Source: Calycina herbarum
Lineage: Eukaryota; Ascomycota; Leotiomycetes; Helotiales; Pezizellaceae
Assembly: GCA_001414485.1 (NCBI GenBank)
Contig: LLEY01000012.1
Location: forward strand, 248,001 to 312,000
Direction: 5' to 3'
Length of the DNA stretch: 64,000 nt
Of the stretch, positions 36,840-50,797 are shown in pieces. The notes beneath the pieces are model-generated. The model ran no database searches and was not told where the DNA came from. It worked only from the letters and a program-made list of their open reading frames with translations. How positions within the stretch are numbered: the stretch's first letter is position 1; every line of letters begins with the position of its first letter. The position numbers and the translations under genes are program-made.

Positions 36840-39800
36840 GGCTTCGAGGTAGATTATGAGGGAAGGAGCGATGGTTGGAGGTGTCGTAAGTAATAAATTT
36901 CGAGGCTACCGTCTAGCCTGGGAAGCGCCAAAAATTAACCTCCAATTCCAACTACACCCTTTTCCTCGACGCTCCTCCAGATGCGCCGGCTGATTAAACC
37001 GAGCTGCTTAGAACTCTGGTCCCAGATTCTCAATTCATCGAGTCGCTTGGTCTTTTCGAGGTGTTGTGGAAGTGGAACAGCTCTGCTACCCGATTTTCGA
37101 GGTGCTCTCGTTCCCGTCACCGCCGCGATTTGAAGCTTTCGTATTGGGTGGGCGACGCGGCGTTTGTGTGAATGTTGCCTTTGAACCTGTAGGTGTAGAT
37201 GGAGATTGAAGCAATCCGCGAAGCTCCAAGGCAGTCGATAAGCAATACAAGAAGGTGTCTGGTTGTGTAGTAGAGCGCCAACTAGAGTTACGTCTTCAAG
37301 GAACAGGTCCCTAGTTAGCGCCTGAGATATGAGGTAGCTTGGAAGATATAACTCCGGGCCGATGGGGGTTTTCCGAGTGGTTTTGATCCAACTTCGTTTC
37401 GCAGAAAAATATGTCAGGATAGTGAGGTTCAATCGCACAAAGCTTTGTTTATTATTTTCTTAATTTGATTTTTCAATTGTGTTTCGATTGATGAGATATT
37501 CATCTCACCCGTCCCTCTCGCCGTCCGTGGTGGAGCGGCTGGCTAGTGTATGCAGCTTGCCTCCAATTCGGCCCTCGCGATGCAGGTTCGACACCCTCAC
37601 CAATACTACCATCTAGATCGGTTCCAAGGTGTGGCTGCAACTCCAAGCAGATTGTATGGATGAAAGGGTTTCCCGCCTATCTCGCTATCTCGGCAGGACC
37701 ATCCTAACTTCGTCGCGGTGCAGTGTACTAGTACACGCAAGTTCACGCAGGGAGGGCCCTTGAGGCAACCAACATCATATACGCATAAATCACCAGTATA
37801 GGTAGGTACCTACGAAGGCATCAACCTACTCTAACCTGCGCCATTGTGCATACTGGCGTTCTTTCTCTTCCTGTATTTGCCGACTTGTGTGCTTCTTCCC
37901 TGGCTTCTTTCTGCAGTCCTACCTCCGCTGGTCGGAGAGAAATCATTGATGGAATCACATTGGTTGCTGAGGTCGGGATATTAACAACCATTTCAACCTT
38001 TTCGCTGATACTCGCAGTAGTTGTTTCCAAGCTACCCTCCATCATCCAACGCGGGAATGTTCGCCGTTTTCATACTTTGGAACGGCATCTCTCACCCGGG
38101 ACTCAAGCCGGATCCGCGTCTGAAGCTGCGAGTCCATGTTAATCGAGCCTCCCCCTCCAAAAGACTTACCCGACTTTCCCCTCTACCTCGACGTCACACC
38201 AAATGCTTGGGCTCGGGGTTGTCCTAGTGCTAATTCGCCTTACCTACCCCATTACTCCGTCATTTTCTACCCCAAAGCTAGCTTATCTTTTAGCAGCACA
38301 AACTTCGGTCCGTTTGACTATTCGCATCGGGCAATTTACGGAATGGATAGGGAGATATTCTATTTGCGTATCTGCGCGAATACCAATTCCAAGCTTTCTA
38401 GTGACAGCTTCAGTTGAGAACATCCAGAGAGTGGGATCTCCTCAAAACGAGAAGGTTGGCAGTCCAACTCAGCAAAATCAGCCAATTTCCATAGACCGAG
38501 GACGGTCATCTGACCAAAACCCCCAAGTACTGCATTGACAATTGTCCCCAAACAAGGTTGGAACCCTCTCAACAAGTATACGGAGGTACCTATTACCTAA
38601 AAAGTCAATTTACTTTCTGAGGACGATTTTCCGGGGTATCATTATCCGACCCTTCAACATTTGGTCGCTTTTCAACGGTATTATTTCCAGCCACATAAAT
38701 AATCTTTCCGCCACCTTTTTTCTTGCTAGTGTATGCGAGTGTCTCCCTATCCACTTTGCTCGCGTTGCTTTCTTAAGAGGAGTCGGCATGTATCCAAGGG
38801 ATTAGTGAGGTGTTTTCTGTGGAGAAAAGTTCTTGGAATAATTGAGTAATGTTTGGCTAGGTTTTCTTACTTTCTTAGCTTCTGTGCTTGGTTGTCTTTA
38901 AACCGCATAGGGTATTTTACTATACTAGTCGCATGCCGAAATCATCGCTCGAATTTCATATTTTTCTGTTCATATAATAGAACGAAAACTCCTCTCGTCA
39001 TCTCAATTTCATTGCACTGATATGCCAGAGCTATGTGTCTTCGCTTTCCGAGCGCCACTTCAAGGTAGCTACAAAGCTCTCAACAAATCAATCTTCGTCG
39101 ACTACTTGTCTTCCGGAGATCATTCAGAGTCAGTAGTAGAGGTTACGTATTCAATAGAAGCCAGATGTCATTCGACAGGTCGACAGGGCAAGAAAAGCTC
39201 AATATCATCCCGAACACTTGGTCTAGAGGTTCGGTCGGGAAGGGGGAAAGGAAAACTGATACCTCAATAATAGAAGAGTCCATCCTTCGATTTCTTCATC
39301 CTTTTTGAAGATGCATTCAACATTGATTAAGGAGTTCTGCAGTCTGTATATCGAAGAAAAGATGCAGCAGGGTTGCCCGTAATACAAATAGTTGTTCACT
39401 ACGGGTCAAACATGATTCCAAGCTTCCTGTTCTTTTTGGAGTCACAAAAATGATTCTGCTGCCATCGAAAACTCCATCCATGACGCAAAAACAGTTCCAT
39501 TCTGACTGTTTCCCAGAGAGAGTTGTCAACAAAAGCTGTCGCAAAAATTGGAGGAAATGCAAAAGGGCATGGGATGATAATAGATTGCGCATTCTAGTTC
39601 GTTTGATATTCTCAATTCTCCCAAACTTCTGGAACAGTACTTATCTTTCAGTGAATATTGTCCGGGGGCTATATGGCTTGGTGGGGTAATCTTGGCATTA
39701 TGGGTCGGTCGATAGCAAACCGATAAGAAAACTGAAGCAAAATTTCATCCGACTTTCCAAGACATCACAAGCACACCTCAGTCCCTGAGACAAACATACT

Positions 39801-39985
39801 CGTCCAGCTCATTCCGCAGAAGCTCAACACCGTGGCAGGCTTTGTCAAACACAAAATCCCATCGCAACACTCCGATGATTCAATAACATATCCTGAATTT
39901 CCACCTCCCTACGCTCGTCCATTGCTTCCCCTAAGAAGCAGCGAGGACGACACTGGTGTTGGGTAACACAAAGTAACACGTCAAG
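36840..39985. other. Gene-free interval between MGA2-like and NHA1 genes
   Basis: The first part is the long promoter/leader of the MGA2-like gene. Several frames of 60-170 codons exist (for instance 36935-37438 minus, 37846-38142 plus, 39022-39270 plus) but none shows a family signature, splice support or typical start context. I call no gene here. Confidence 0.4.
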
Positions 39986-41945
39986 ATGCCTACTCTGGCG
40001 ATCACCAATTTCAATATCGTTGTACGTCTCCCGAAAGCTCTGCCATTGGCTGGGCACGATGTTGACCGTTACAGTGTTCGGTACTTGGAGGATTCATAAC
40101 CTTATTCGGATTAGTTTCCTACCTTTTCAAGGAGAAATTCTACCTCTCTGAAGCTCGTAAATCCTCCCTCTCCAATCGTAAATCCACTCTGACAGTATGC
40201 CGTGCAGTGATCTCTCTCCTAGCTGGAGTAACCTTTTCCCCTCATGCCCTGAACATTGTACGGCCTCTATCCTACACCACCACACAAGCAAATCTCGATA
40301 CCGTAACCCTCGCCTTTTCCCGTCTCGTTCTCGGTGTTCAACTCGTCCTCGCAGGCGTCCAGCTACCTTCGCGATATCTAGTCAAAGAATGGAAATCCCT
40401 ACTCCTCCTCCTCGGGCCCATCATGACCCTCATGTGGCTCGCCTCGAGTTTAATAATATGGGGGCTTGTTCCGGGGTTGCCTTTTCTACATGCCCTAGCA
40501 GTGGGAGCTTGCGTAACTCCCACCGATCCCGTGTTGTCTAATGGAATTGTGAAGGGGAAATTTGCGGATAAGAATATACCAAAGGATTTACAGAAGATTA
40601 TCATTGCAGAGTCCGGGGCGAATGATGGATTGGGGTATCCATTTTTGTTTCTGGCGCTGTATCTTATGAAATATAATGGGGGACATGATGGCGGAGCGGG
40701 AAAGGCTATGAGTCTCTGGTTTGGAGAGACATGGGGGTATACGATTATTTTGAGTGTAGTTTATGGTGCTAGTGTTGGTTGGATTGCAAAGGAACTCCTT
40801 CGTACGTACTTTTTTTCTTGGGTTTCTCTCCCAATTTTCACTTCCTTCTATTCATTACATTCTTTCCGATTTCCCCGTTCCATTGATCAACCACTCGAAC
40901 TAACTTTCCACAGACATCGCAGAAGAAAAGAAATTCATAGACCGAGAATCCTTCCTCGTCTTCGCAGTAACCCTCTCCCTCTTCATAGTCGGAACCTGCG
41001 GAATGATAGGCAGTGACGATGTTCTCGCCTGTTTCATAGCCGGCAATGCATTTACATGGGATGATTGGTTCCGTCTCGAAACCCTCGATGATTCCCTCCA
41101 ACCCACCATCGACATGCTACTCAATCTCTCAATATTCGTCTGGTTCGGAGCAATCTGTCCCTGGCAAATGTTTTTGCGAAACGATGTGGTTCCAATCTGG
41201 CGGTTGGTGATTCTAGGCTTGTTGATTTTAGGATTTAGGTATGTTTTCTCCCCCTATTTTTTCCATTTAAAAATATACTAATGTTTGAAAAAGACGCCTC
41301 CCAGTAGTCTTCGCCTTCCATAAAATAATCCATCAAATCGTCGACGTCCGCCAAGCTGTATTCGTAGGCTTCTTCGGCCCCATCGGCGTCTCAGCAATTT
41401 TCTACCTCTACATCTCCCTCGAATTCCTCGAGACACTCACTAACCCCGATGGCACCCATCGCGAGGATGCCAAAAAACTAAGCGAGACAATGGTCATTGT
41501 AATCTGGTTCCTAGTCATATGTAGTATCGTCGTCCATGGTCTCTCCATTCCTCTGGGTAAACTGGGATTCTTCCTTCCTAGAACTATCTCCAGAGCATGG
41601 ACGAGTCAAACGACTGAGGAGACGGGATTCGCGATTGGAGAGAGGGTTGCTAGTAATGCTTTGGGTGGTGTTTTAAGGAGGAGGGGACGGGAGAGTAGGA
41701 GGGAGAGTAGGAAGGAGAGTAGATCTGCAACGAGGGAAAATGAGGCTGAGAATGGAAGTGCTGGTGCAGTAGGCAGACAGATTTATAAGATTGGTGGGAG
41801 AGTGATTCGGGATAATGGGGAGGGAAGCTCGGGTGGGAGTGGGGTTGCGAGTGGTGCTACTGCTAGTACGCCTGTTGAGAGGTCGATTCGCTTTCCTGAT
41901 GAGACTTCCTCGCCTGCTGGGACGGAAGCTCAGAAGACGCTTTGA
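39986..41945 (+). CDS. NHA1: Na+(K+)/H+ antiporter, NHA1/Sod2 family (566 aa)
   Basis: Exons are 39986-40021, 40075-40156, 40196-40801, 40914-41238 and 41294-41945. Exon 1 codes only 12 residues; all phases agree. LAGVTFSPHALNIV, PTDPVLSNGIVKGKFA, IIAESGANDGLGYPFLFL (with the ND pair expected in the ion site), FIDRESFLVFAVTLSLF, GTCGMIGSDDVLACFIAGNA and WDDWFRLETLDDSLQPTIDM are hallmark blocks of fungal NHA1. It exports Na+/K+ across the plasma membrane in exchange for protons, using the gradient made by Pma1. The cytosolic tail is short (about 130 residues, Arg/Ser/Gly-rich) compared with yeast Nha1 but normal for filamentous fungi. Confidence 0.92.
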
Positions 41946-43810
41946 GATATTCGGTTGAATGATGGCTAGACTAGGGAGAAAGGAGGGTAGGGGGTACGAA
42001 GATGTGATCATTTAGTTCAAACTAAATGGTGTCACAGTCATTTGAGGGGGTGGTTGAAGAGGTGATCCTTTGTTCAAATTGAAAGGGGGGTACAGGTGTT
42101 GAGCATGTATGGTTGGGGGTTGGAAGGGCTTGCATGGTGTTTATAGGTGAGTGGAGGTGGAAGCTCTATATGGTTATACGAGATGGCTGCGCTGCTAAGT
42201 ACAAAGAATATCAAGCTATTTGTATACCAAATTATACTGCGAAGTCTACAAAGTCACCTCTCTTTTGATAAGAATTGACCCGTGGATTATCCTTGAATTT
42301 GCTATTTCCAGGTTACTAACTAGCGATTTCCAGAATTTTTCCAGTGCTATTCGTAGGTTACCTACCAATGGATGAATGCCTTTCTATTTGTAGGTCACCT
42401 ACCAATAGTTGGTGTTCGAAATGAGGAGTCAAAGTTGACCGTAGGTGACAATTTTCTATCAAAAATTCTTTGGAGCTCTGAAGTAATCGAAGAAAGGTTG
42501 AGGTGAGAAGGAAGCTTACTCGTGAGTTGGAACCCATCAGCTTACTCGCCGGTTTCTAGCAAATAACAGCTTACTTACAACCTGGAAAGGAATAGCTTAC
42601 TTCCAAATCAGTGGCGTACTCGCAAAATAATACCTTGCCCACAACTTGGAAATTAGTAGCTTACTCGCCAGGTGCTAGTTTACTCACAACTTGGAATCGG
42701 TAGCTTACTTACAAAGTTCCGGCTTACTTGCAAATATCCAGCTTACCTGCACAGTTCCAGTTCGCCTGCAAAATCCCAGCTTACTCACAAACTCACCAGC
42801 TTACTCCTCAATAAACCCATTTAGGTGAGTATGTACTTTTTACAAAATTTGACTCCAAACATTAGTTAGGGTTCCAGTTTGCAAAGGAAGTTGCCGGTGT
42901 AACTTATGTGATTATAGGATTCACAGATCAATATTAGGTCACGAGAGTTGAGCGGCCAGAAGTGTGTGTGTGAGGGCAAGTGAGAGAGTAGGTGTGAGTA
43001 TGTATACAGCAACATACTATTAAAAAGGGGTGAGCAAATCGTTTGATTGTGTTCTTGATTCAAAAAGAATCTGCGGGTTTTCCTCCAGCGATAATGAGCA
43101 CATTTCTTTAAGGTTTGTTGTATGTATGTACTTGGAAAATTTATACATCATCTTGCTAAGTAATAGAGGGTGAAGTGTGGCTGTCTCGCGGTGGATATAG
43201 AGAGCGAGATTAAATAGCTTGTTGTTTTAACTTTCTTTTACAATTACCAGTCTAAATTGTAGTCTTTGCCCTAGAATGTCAAAAACTTGGTAGGTAGAAA
43301 CGAACGTGGAGTATTTACTGCTGCTTGTAATGTCCATGGATGATATCCAGAAGCTGTTCCGATATACCTGAAACACTTTGTAAATAATTCAAATCAATTA
43401 CTATGGGAGGGAAATTTTCGTCTGCTGTTTAGCTGCTGACGTCGTTCTGTTCTTCGTATCCACTTACACTCCCCTCAAATTTCTGGGATGGAACCAAGTG
43501 TAAAAAGAGGGATTTGTTGAAGATATTTTCATTGATTGTCTCTTCTAAATTTATGCTACTGCGTCCATAAGCCCCTCGCCCACTTGTCAATTTACTGAGC
43601 CAATCCCCAAATATCAAGAGAATCCGCTTTCAAAAAGCTATCATCATAATTCATGAGCAGCGTACCACTCTTCGGAATGCAATGCAATGCAACAAAAAAA
43701 AATAGAAAACTCCCCCAAGAAATGCTCTGAGAAACTACCTCCCGTATCATATTTACCCCACATCTCATCTCCACACATCACTATCCAGACCTTTCACAAC
43801 CACAAGCCCC
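41946..43810. other. Intergenic with palindromes and a degenerate minisatellite
   Basis: Holds two copies of GTAGGTNACCTACCAAT (42353-42369 and 42390-42406) and about 300 bp of imperfect tandem repeat (42513-42820). The rest up to the HPPD gene is AT-rich, without ORFs I trust. Confidence 0.5.
42513..42820. repeat. Degenerate minisatellite built on AGCTTACT
   Basis: About a dozen units of 18-28 bp, each starting AGCTTACTYRCMA and often ending with GGAA or TTCC. Units vary in length and sequence, so it is old. No coding frame runs through it. Confidence 0.7.
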
Positions 43811-45818
<2,008 letters not shown>

Positions 45819-46643
45819 ATGACATCCTCAACCTCCCTAACAACCCACGACCTCTCCATCCTCTCCAAAATCGCAGACCCAGAAGCAGGACCCTCAGCTC
45901 CTCTTTTGATCGATTCCTCCCTCCCAAAGGACCCCCATATCACCAACCCGACTCTCTACCAAACCCTCGTCACAAACGAACTACAAATAATTTCCTCCCT
46001 CCAAAAAGCCGAACTACAACTTGCGGGTCTCCAACCGACACCAGAAAACACACCCTCGCCCTTATCTCAATATCAAACCGCCATCGATTCATTTTCGAAA
46101 TTAATAGAGGAGAATCCAAATTACGCAAGTGCACGAAATAATCGTGCTCAGGCACTTCGGCGGGTTTATGGGGATGGTATACTTGTTAAAGCATCAAATG
46201 AAACAACAACATCATCTAAAGAAGCACTACCTCTAATCTCCTCCCGGGACCTGACAGCAGTTCTCCAAACCTCAACCACCCTCCTCAACGATCTCACCCA
46301 AGCAATCTCCCTCCTAACACCAAAACCATACTCCCCCATCTCCCCCGTATCAGCAAAAACCCTCTCCAACGCATACACACAAAGAGGAGCACTATATCTA
46401 CGAACCGCAAAACTTCTCTCCTTAAGAGGAAGCGAACTATCAGTAGAAGATACACGGGCAGAGAGAAACTGGAGTGTTATTGATTTTGAGGAAGCAGCGA
46501 GTAGGGATTTCATGATGGGAGGAAGATATGGGAATGAAGTTGCTAAAGCTTTAGCTGTTGCTGCGAATCCGACGGCTAAGTTGTGTGGTGAGATTGTTAG
46601 AGAGGCTATGGTGAGAGAGTTTGGTGGGGGACAGAGAGTGTAA
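45819..46643 (+). CDS. TTC36: TTC36-like tetratricopeptide-repeat protein (274 aa)
   Basis: Single exon. A TPR-like helix pair is clear at residues 85-120 (YQTAIDSFSKLIEENPNYAS then ARNNRAQALRRVYGD), a second at about 155-205 (LLNDLTQAISLL, TLSNAYTQRGALYLRTAKLL), and a third at about 220-245 (NWSVIDFEEAASRDFMMGGR). The ending NPTAKLCGEIVREAMVREF matches the C-terminal signature of TTC36. No signal or membrane segment: cytosolic. In mammals TTC36 has been reported to bind HPPD and protect it from degradation (recalled, not checked), so its place head-to-head with the HPPD gene is suggestive. Family call is good; function here is inferred. Confidence 0.75.
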   Translation: MTSSTSLTTHDLSILSKIADPEAGPSAPLLIDSSLPKDPHITNPTLYQTLVTNELQIISSLQKAELQLAGLQPTPENTPSPLSQYQTAIDSFSKLIEENPNYASARNNRAQALRRVYGDGILVKASNETTTSSKEALPLISSRDLTAVLQTSTTLLNDLTQAISLLTPKPYSPISPVSAKTLSNAYTQRGALYLRTAKLLSLRGSELSVEDTRAERNWSVIDFEEAASRDFMMGGRYGNEVAKALAVAANPTAKLCGEIVREAMVREFGGGQRV

Positions 46644-48269
46644 GATAGGGATATTGGGGAAGTGAGGGCGGAGGTGGAAGAAGGAGATAGGTAAGGTTAG
46701 TGACGAATAATGAGTGATGAATATACGCATACTTCCATGTAATCAGTTCCTTTTCTACCCTTCCCATGGACAAAAAGTGAGAAGCCAAAGTAATTACAAT
46801 AATTACTCAAGGCAGTTTCGAAGAATTGAAATCTCTATCTCTTTATTCTCCTAGATCATCTCGAAGAACTGCCGTGAGTACGTGATCTTCTGGAAAACGT
46901 TGAAGTAATAATTTAAAAGGTATCGGGTGCTTACTTTAAGATTTTTTTTATTTTTTTTTGGGAAAAGTCAAGAACCATCTATACTACTTATTGATTGCAT
47001 AAGAGTGTGTGGGTGCAGACGAGGTAATGCCAGGATGCTTTATCACAACATCCTTGAAGTTGGAATGCTCTTCCTCTTCTTCATGATGAGAAGCAATCAC
47101 TCTATTCTTACAACACCAAATATCTTACCCCCGGATCGTACTCGTGTCAAGACGCCTCTCAATGTCTCAATGTAGAAGTCGAAAGAGCGTTTTACAAGTC
47201 TGGTATATATATGCATTCCATTCCCCCAACTCTGCTTTTCTTCACCAACACATATTTATTTTTACAATATGTATCACCTCTGTCCTCGTGTTGCCAGCAA
47301 GGCAGTCAGTGACGCCCGCGGGCTTGCGAAAGAACCGGCATCTGGATGTAGATTCTGTGGGGGTGCATGGAAAAGCTACAGCAATTTCCAAAAGAAAATT
47401 ATTTGGGTACTACTGTCGAACCCCCAGTTACTGTCATTATCCCTCTTATCGTTCGAGGACCATTTGGATTTACCACTGTTTTTTCTTTGCTAGACCGTAG
47501 TTTAGGATTGTACAAGCATACACACAGAGAATTTAAAATGTAGTCACTGTGTATATGCGAAAAAAAGAGCGGCAGGTTGATTTCCATATCTACTTTCGGT
47601 TCCCATGCTGCAGGCAACTATTCAGTAGCTAGAAACTCTTATTGGTCTCCTGTCATGGATTCTCGAAACCTTTCAAAAACTAGGTATAAGTACTAAACTT
47701 TTCCCCGGTCTGCGAGATGTGAGACATTCAGGAACTACTCTCGGTATAATCTCTTTTCACATTACTTGAGAAATTCTAAAACCTATTATTCGGGAATATT
47801 TAGGACAGTTAGGAAACTTCCTTCGAATAAAAATTTCACCAGAAGTACTAAGTATAACTCTCTGAGTCTTTTGCGCAGAGAAATACCTGGGTCCTTATGA
47901 ATTATAGAAATATGTACTTGCTATATCGAAGCTAGACTTCTGATCATTGACGAGTGAGTAATAGCTTGATTTTGAATTAAAATTTTGAAACGGAACAGAA
48001 AGCGAGTTCTTATCTCAAAAGACATCGATTGGAGCTTATGATCTATTTTATTCTTGCTCAAACGCCGAATGCAAATACCCCGGTGAGGTTGTAGTTCACA
48101 AGTAGTGTATTTGCGAGAACTCCGAACTCTTTTAGAATAACTTTCAAAGGTAAAATTAAGAATCCTCGATTTATCGTCTCTCTAAAAAAGTGCTCTTCCT
48201 TTACAAACTAATGTTTTGCTGACTTATAAAAGTTCAAGAGTTGTCTCGTTTATTTGATTTATTCGTACG
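46644..48269. other. AT-rich gene-poor interval
   Basis: A cysteine-motif remnant lies at 47407-47455 (see the next entry). The rest is AT-rich with a few AGAACT/CTCGG motifs and nothing coding that I trust. Confidence 0.4.
47144..47500 (+). pseudogene. Cysteine-motif remnant, family copy a
   Basis: The frame reads a hydrophobic IFTICITSVLVLPA, then RKLFGYYCRTPSYCHYPS. The YYCR-x3-YCH part parallels the copies at 50.1 and 51.4 kb at DNA level (TACTACTGTCGA, then ACTGTCA). There is no good ATG before the hydrophobic stretch, so I take it as a decayed small secreted protein gene. Confidence 0.4.
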
Positions 48270-49591
48270 TTGGTTCCAGTAGGTCAAGTACTTATATCTC
48301 CAGTAGCCTCACCTATTCAAATTCCAGCACCAGCAGAAGATGAAGACATAGAGATGGAAATTTCTGTGGGGAGTCATTTGATCCTTTTCAACCCTCAAAA
48401 GTTTAAGGATACGACCAGAGGAATAGAAGCTTCGTTCCCCCGTGATTTAATAGACCATTCTTTCCAAGGTTGTGGACTTAAGGTTTGGTGTACTACCGCC
48501 GAAATGCAAACTACTATCGTTTTGAGCGCGAGATCGCGAGCAGGATACAACTCAATTTCTTGTAATCCCTAATATCATGGCTTCTCGCAACTCCTTCTTC
48601 AAGCATTTCCTCAACGGATCAATCATAGTTCTACGAGAAACTTTACAATATACCATGAGGCAATCAGACCAAGGCATTTCAAGCATACCATTAGTACGAC
48701 TATTCGAAGCGGGAATAGTTTTATGAATAGGTATGAGGGAGGATTTAGGCGTCTTTCCGTCGCAAAACTATATTTTGGGAGTAGAGAGCAGAGAATTTTA
48801 ATTTCAAGAAGTTAGTTCCGGTAATACATGGCCTACTAGAAAGAGAATCCTGGATTGCCTGGACCCATTCTAGTTTTGAAACTTTGATGATCTCTCTTGG
48901 GCTTCATATAAAGTACTTGAAGTATTTTCCCGTCATGACCCAAGATAAAAATCTACTAAGACGCGAAGTAGATTCTTCCCAAGCTAATCAGCTTCCCAAA
49001 GATCAATCCGCTTTTGAAAAGGAACCATCAAGTCCACTCCTAATTTCGAAAGATCTCCACGACCAAAAACCATGCTTCGAAATCTTTTCAGCAGTGGAGT
49101 ACATTAGGAGGAACGCCCATTTAAATAATCCCTATGATTCTATCATTCTACATCTCACTTCCCAAAACAACCACTTCCCATCTCCATACTCCATACTTGG
49201 AAATTTCCCAAACATTTACCGATGCCGAGACTGGTTGGACACTAACAGTTCACAACTCACATACTTCTCACATGAGAGGATCAAGAATTTCTTTCTAAAG
49301 GGTAGCAAGTATTCACACTCCTTATTGACGACGAAGTTGTCTTGTAAACCCGACGACACACTGACGCGGTTTGACGTAGGAGTGCTAGCATTTCCATCTC
49401 TGAACGATAAGTTCGTACCACCGTCGAAAATCCAGTTGCTGTCGTTTTCACCTCTTATCTTTCAAGCTGACCTCAAAGTCTCAAACTTCAAAAATGACTT
49501 CCTTCTCCAAAATCCTTGCTCTAACAAGAATCATTTTCCTAGGCGACGTGAGTTACGCTTCGGTTTTCCTCGAGCAGCCCGCGAGAGATAA
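48270..49591 (+). pseudogene. Unrecognised frames and cysteine-motif remnant, copy b
   Basis: Two open stretches (48270-48572 and 48884-49591) lack family signatures. At 49418-49455 the DNA (TACCACCGTCGAAAATCCAG then TTGCTGTCG) parallels the cysteine motif of the other copies but now reads YHRRKSSCCR in the matching frame, mostly by transitions. Probably decayed copies; I cannot name the larger frames. Confidence 0.3.
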
Positions 49592-50072
49592 GAGAGTTCC
49601 TCACCATGACCTTGCTTTTGCAGCTCTTCTCTTACAACCCCAAAAACGAGTTAAATAACTGAACTTCTCTCTTCTCTCACGCCTTTCTGAGAGTTATGTG
49701 CGTTAGAAAATGATATGATGGTGGATAGAAGATCGTCATTTATCATTTATCGAGTTAATTAGCTCCTTGCATATCTGTTCCTTCCACGCCCAAAGCAAAA
49801 ACTGAGTTTTTGAGTCTCAACTGTAGATTTATCAAACTCATCACAGTACGGCACCTTTTGTTTTTGTTTTTTTGAAGTACTAGTTTTGGGTAGAAAGAAG
49901 TTCATGAAAAACTATACATTTTGAATGCACGTTGTTGACTGGATGTCTTGAGTGAAAAAGAGATGATACAAGCGACGACACGATTATCTTAGGCAATTCC
50001 AGAAACCAAATCTCCAAGAACAACAGTAAAGGGTCCACTCTCCGTCCTACTCTTAGGAGGCTAAGATATAAA

Positions 50073-50318
50073 TTGATTCGTTTCAACATCCTTTTATGCC
50101 TCTTTATCGCATTGTACTTTGTTGACGTTGGAGTGAGCTGGTGGGCTACTGTCTTCGCGATCTACGGTGATGGAACTGTGAATCACTCGCATCGGCATGA
50201 TTTGAGATGCCCACTACATTGCACTATTGACATTCCGCAGTATCACTTTTGCAAACCCTTCTTCTTCACGTACTACTGTCGAAACTTCACTTACTGTCAA
50301 CTTCCTCCCAAAGTATGA
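50073..50318 (+). pseudogene. Cysteine-motif protein, copy c, no ATG start
   Basis: The open frame starts with a hydrophobic segment (LLCLFIALYFVDVGVSWWA), has RCPLHC, and ends FFFTYYCRNFTYCQLPPKV before TGA. It matches copy d in order and DNA. No in-frame ATG precedes the hydrophobic segment, so it is either spliced from an unseen first exon or dead. Confidence 0.4.
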
Positions 50319-50548
50319 GCACTAATTAATCGCCTTTAACGCCGTTTCTTCCTCGCTAGACCATGGTTACGAACTACGCCAACATACGCACGGGAAATGA
50401 ACAGATAAAATCTCTTAAACCTAGAGCCCATGAACCATAGTACATGCATCGAATTCTTAATTCGGAACTCGTATTGTCACATAAAAGTGGACCCCTCGGC
50501 TACGCTGCCTTTTCACGTATATATAAGGGGCCATGGCCCCTCCCCCCA

Positions 50549-50597
50549 AATACAAGCTCCTCAGAGCGTTTTCCACACTCGATTTTGTACGTGACAC
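50549..50597 (+). promoter_or_regulatory. Duplicated promoter/leader block, copy B
   Basis: Follows a GTATATATAA box at about 50519. Contains AATACAAG, CTCCTCAGAGCGTTTTC and ATTTTGTACGTGACAC, matching 1473-1520. An ATG at 50636 opens a 42-codon frame downstream. Confidence 0.45.
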
Positions 50598-50635
50598 GTA
50601 TTTATTCTCCGATCGATGCTTCCGAAACCACGATA

Positions 50636-50764
50636 ATGCAACCAAATTTCCTGTATAAATGTTTGTTGACATTTATACACCTGTTACTCTCTAGTCTTGG
50701 AAGGAATGCGAATTATTCATTTTGCTCATCCAACGCGAGAAATTTCGTCACTGACCAAGAGTAG
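50636..50764 (+). CDS. Very short hydrophobic-start ORF (42 aa) after the promoter block
   Basis: MQPNFLYKCLLTFIHLLLSS looks like a signal peptide, followed by NYSFCSSNARNFVTDQE and a stop. It sits 38 bp after the duplicated promoter block and 33 bp before a hAT-type MITE. It may be the first exon or the truncated front of a small secreted protein gene. Coding status is uncertain. Confidence 0.3.
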   Translation: MQPNFLYKCLLTFIHLLLSSLGRNANYSFCSSNARNFVTDQE

Positions 50765-50797
50765 AATACATTATGTCTTCTCGTCTCCGAACGAGGA

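Noticed and set aside
36935..37438. 167-codon minus-strand frame upstream of the MGA2-like gene
   Set aside because: No family signature and it overlaps the expected promoter and leader; composition looks non-coding.
37512..37615. Possible tRNA with GGTGGAGCGGCTGGCTAG and a GGTTCGACACC-like T arm
   Set aside because: The T stem does not pair and no anticodon arm of correct spacing could be drawn; probably chance similarity.
39022..39270. 82-codon plus frame MPELCVFAFRAPLQGS...
   Set aside because: Open and ATG-started, but no homologous pattern, splice support or neighbouring signals; not enough to call.
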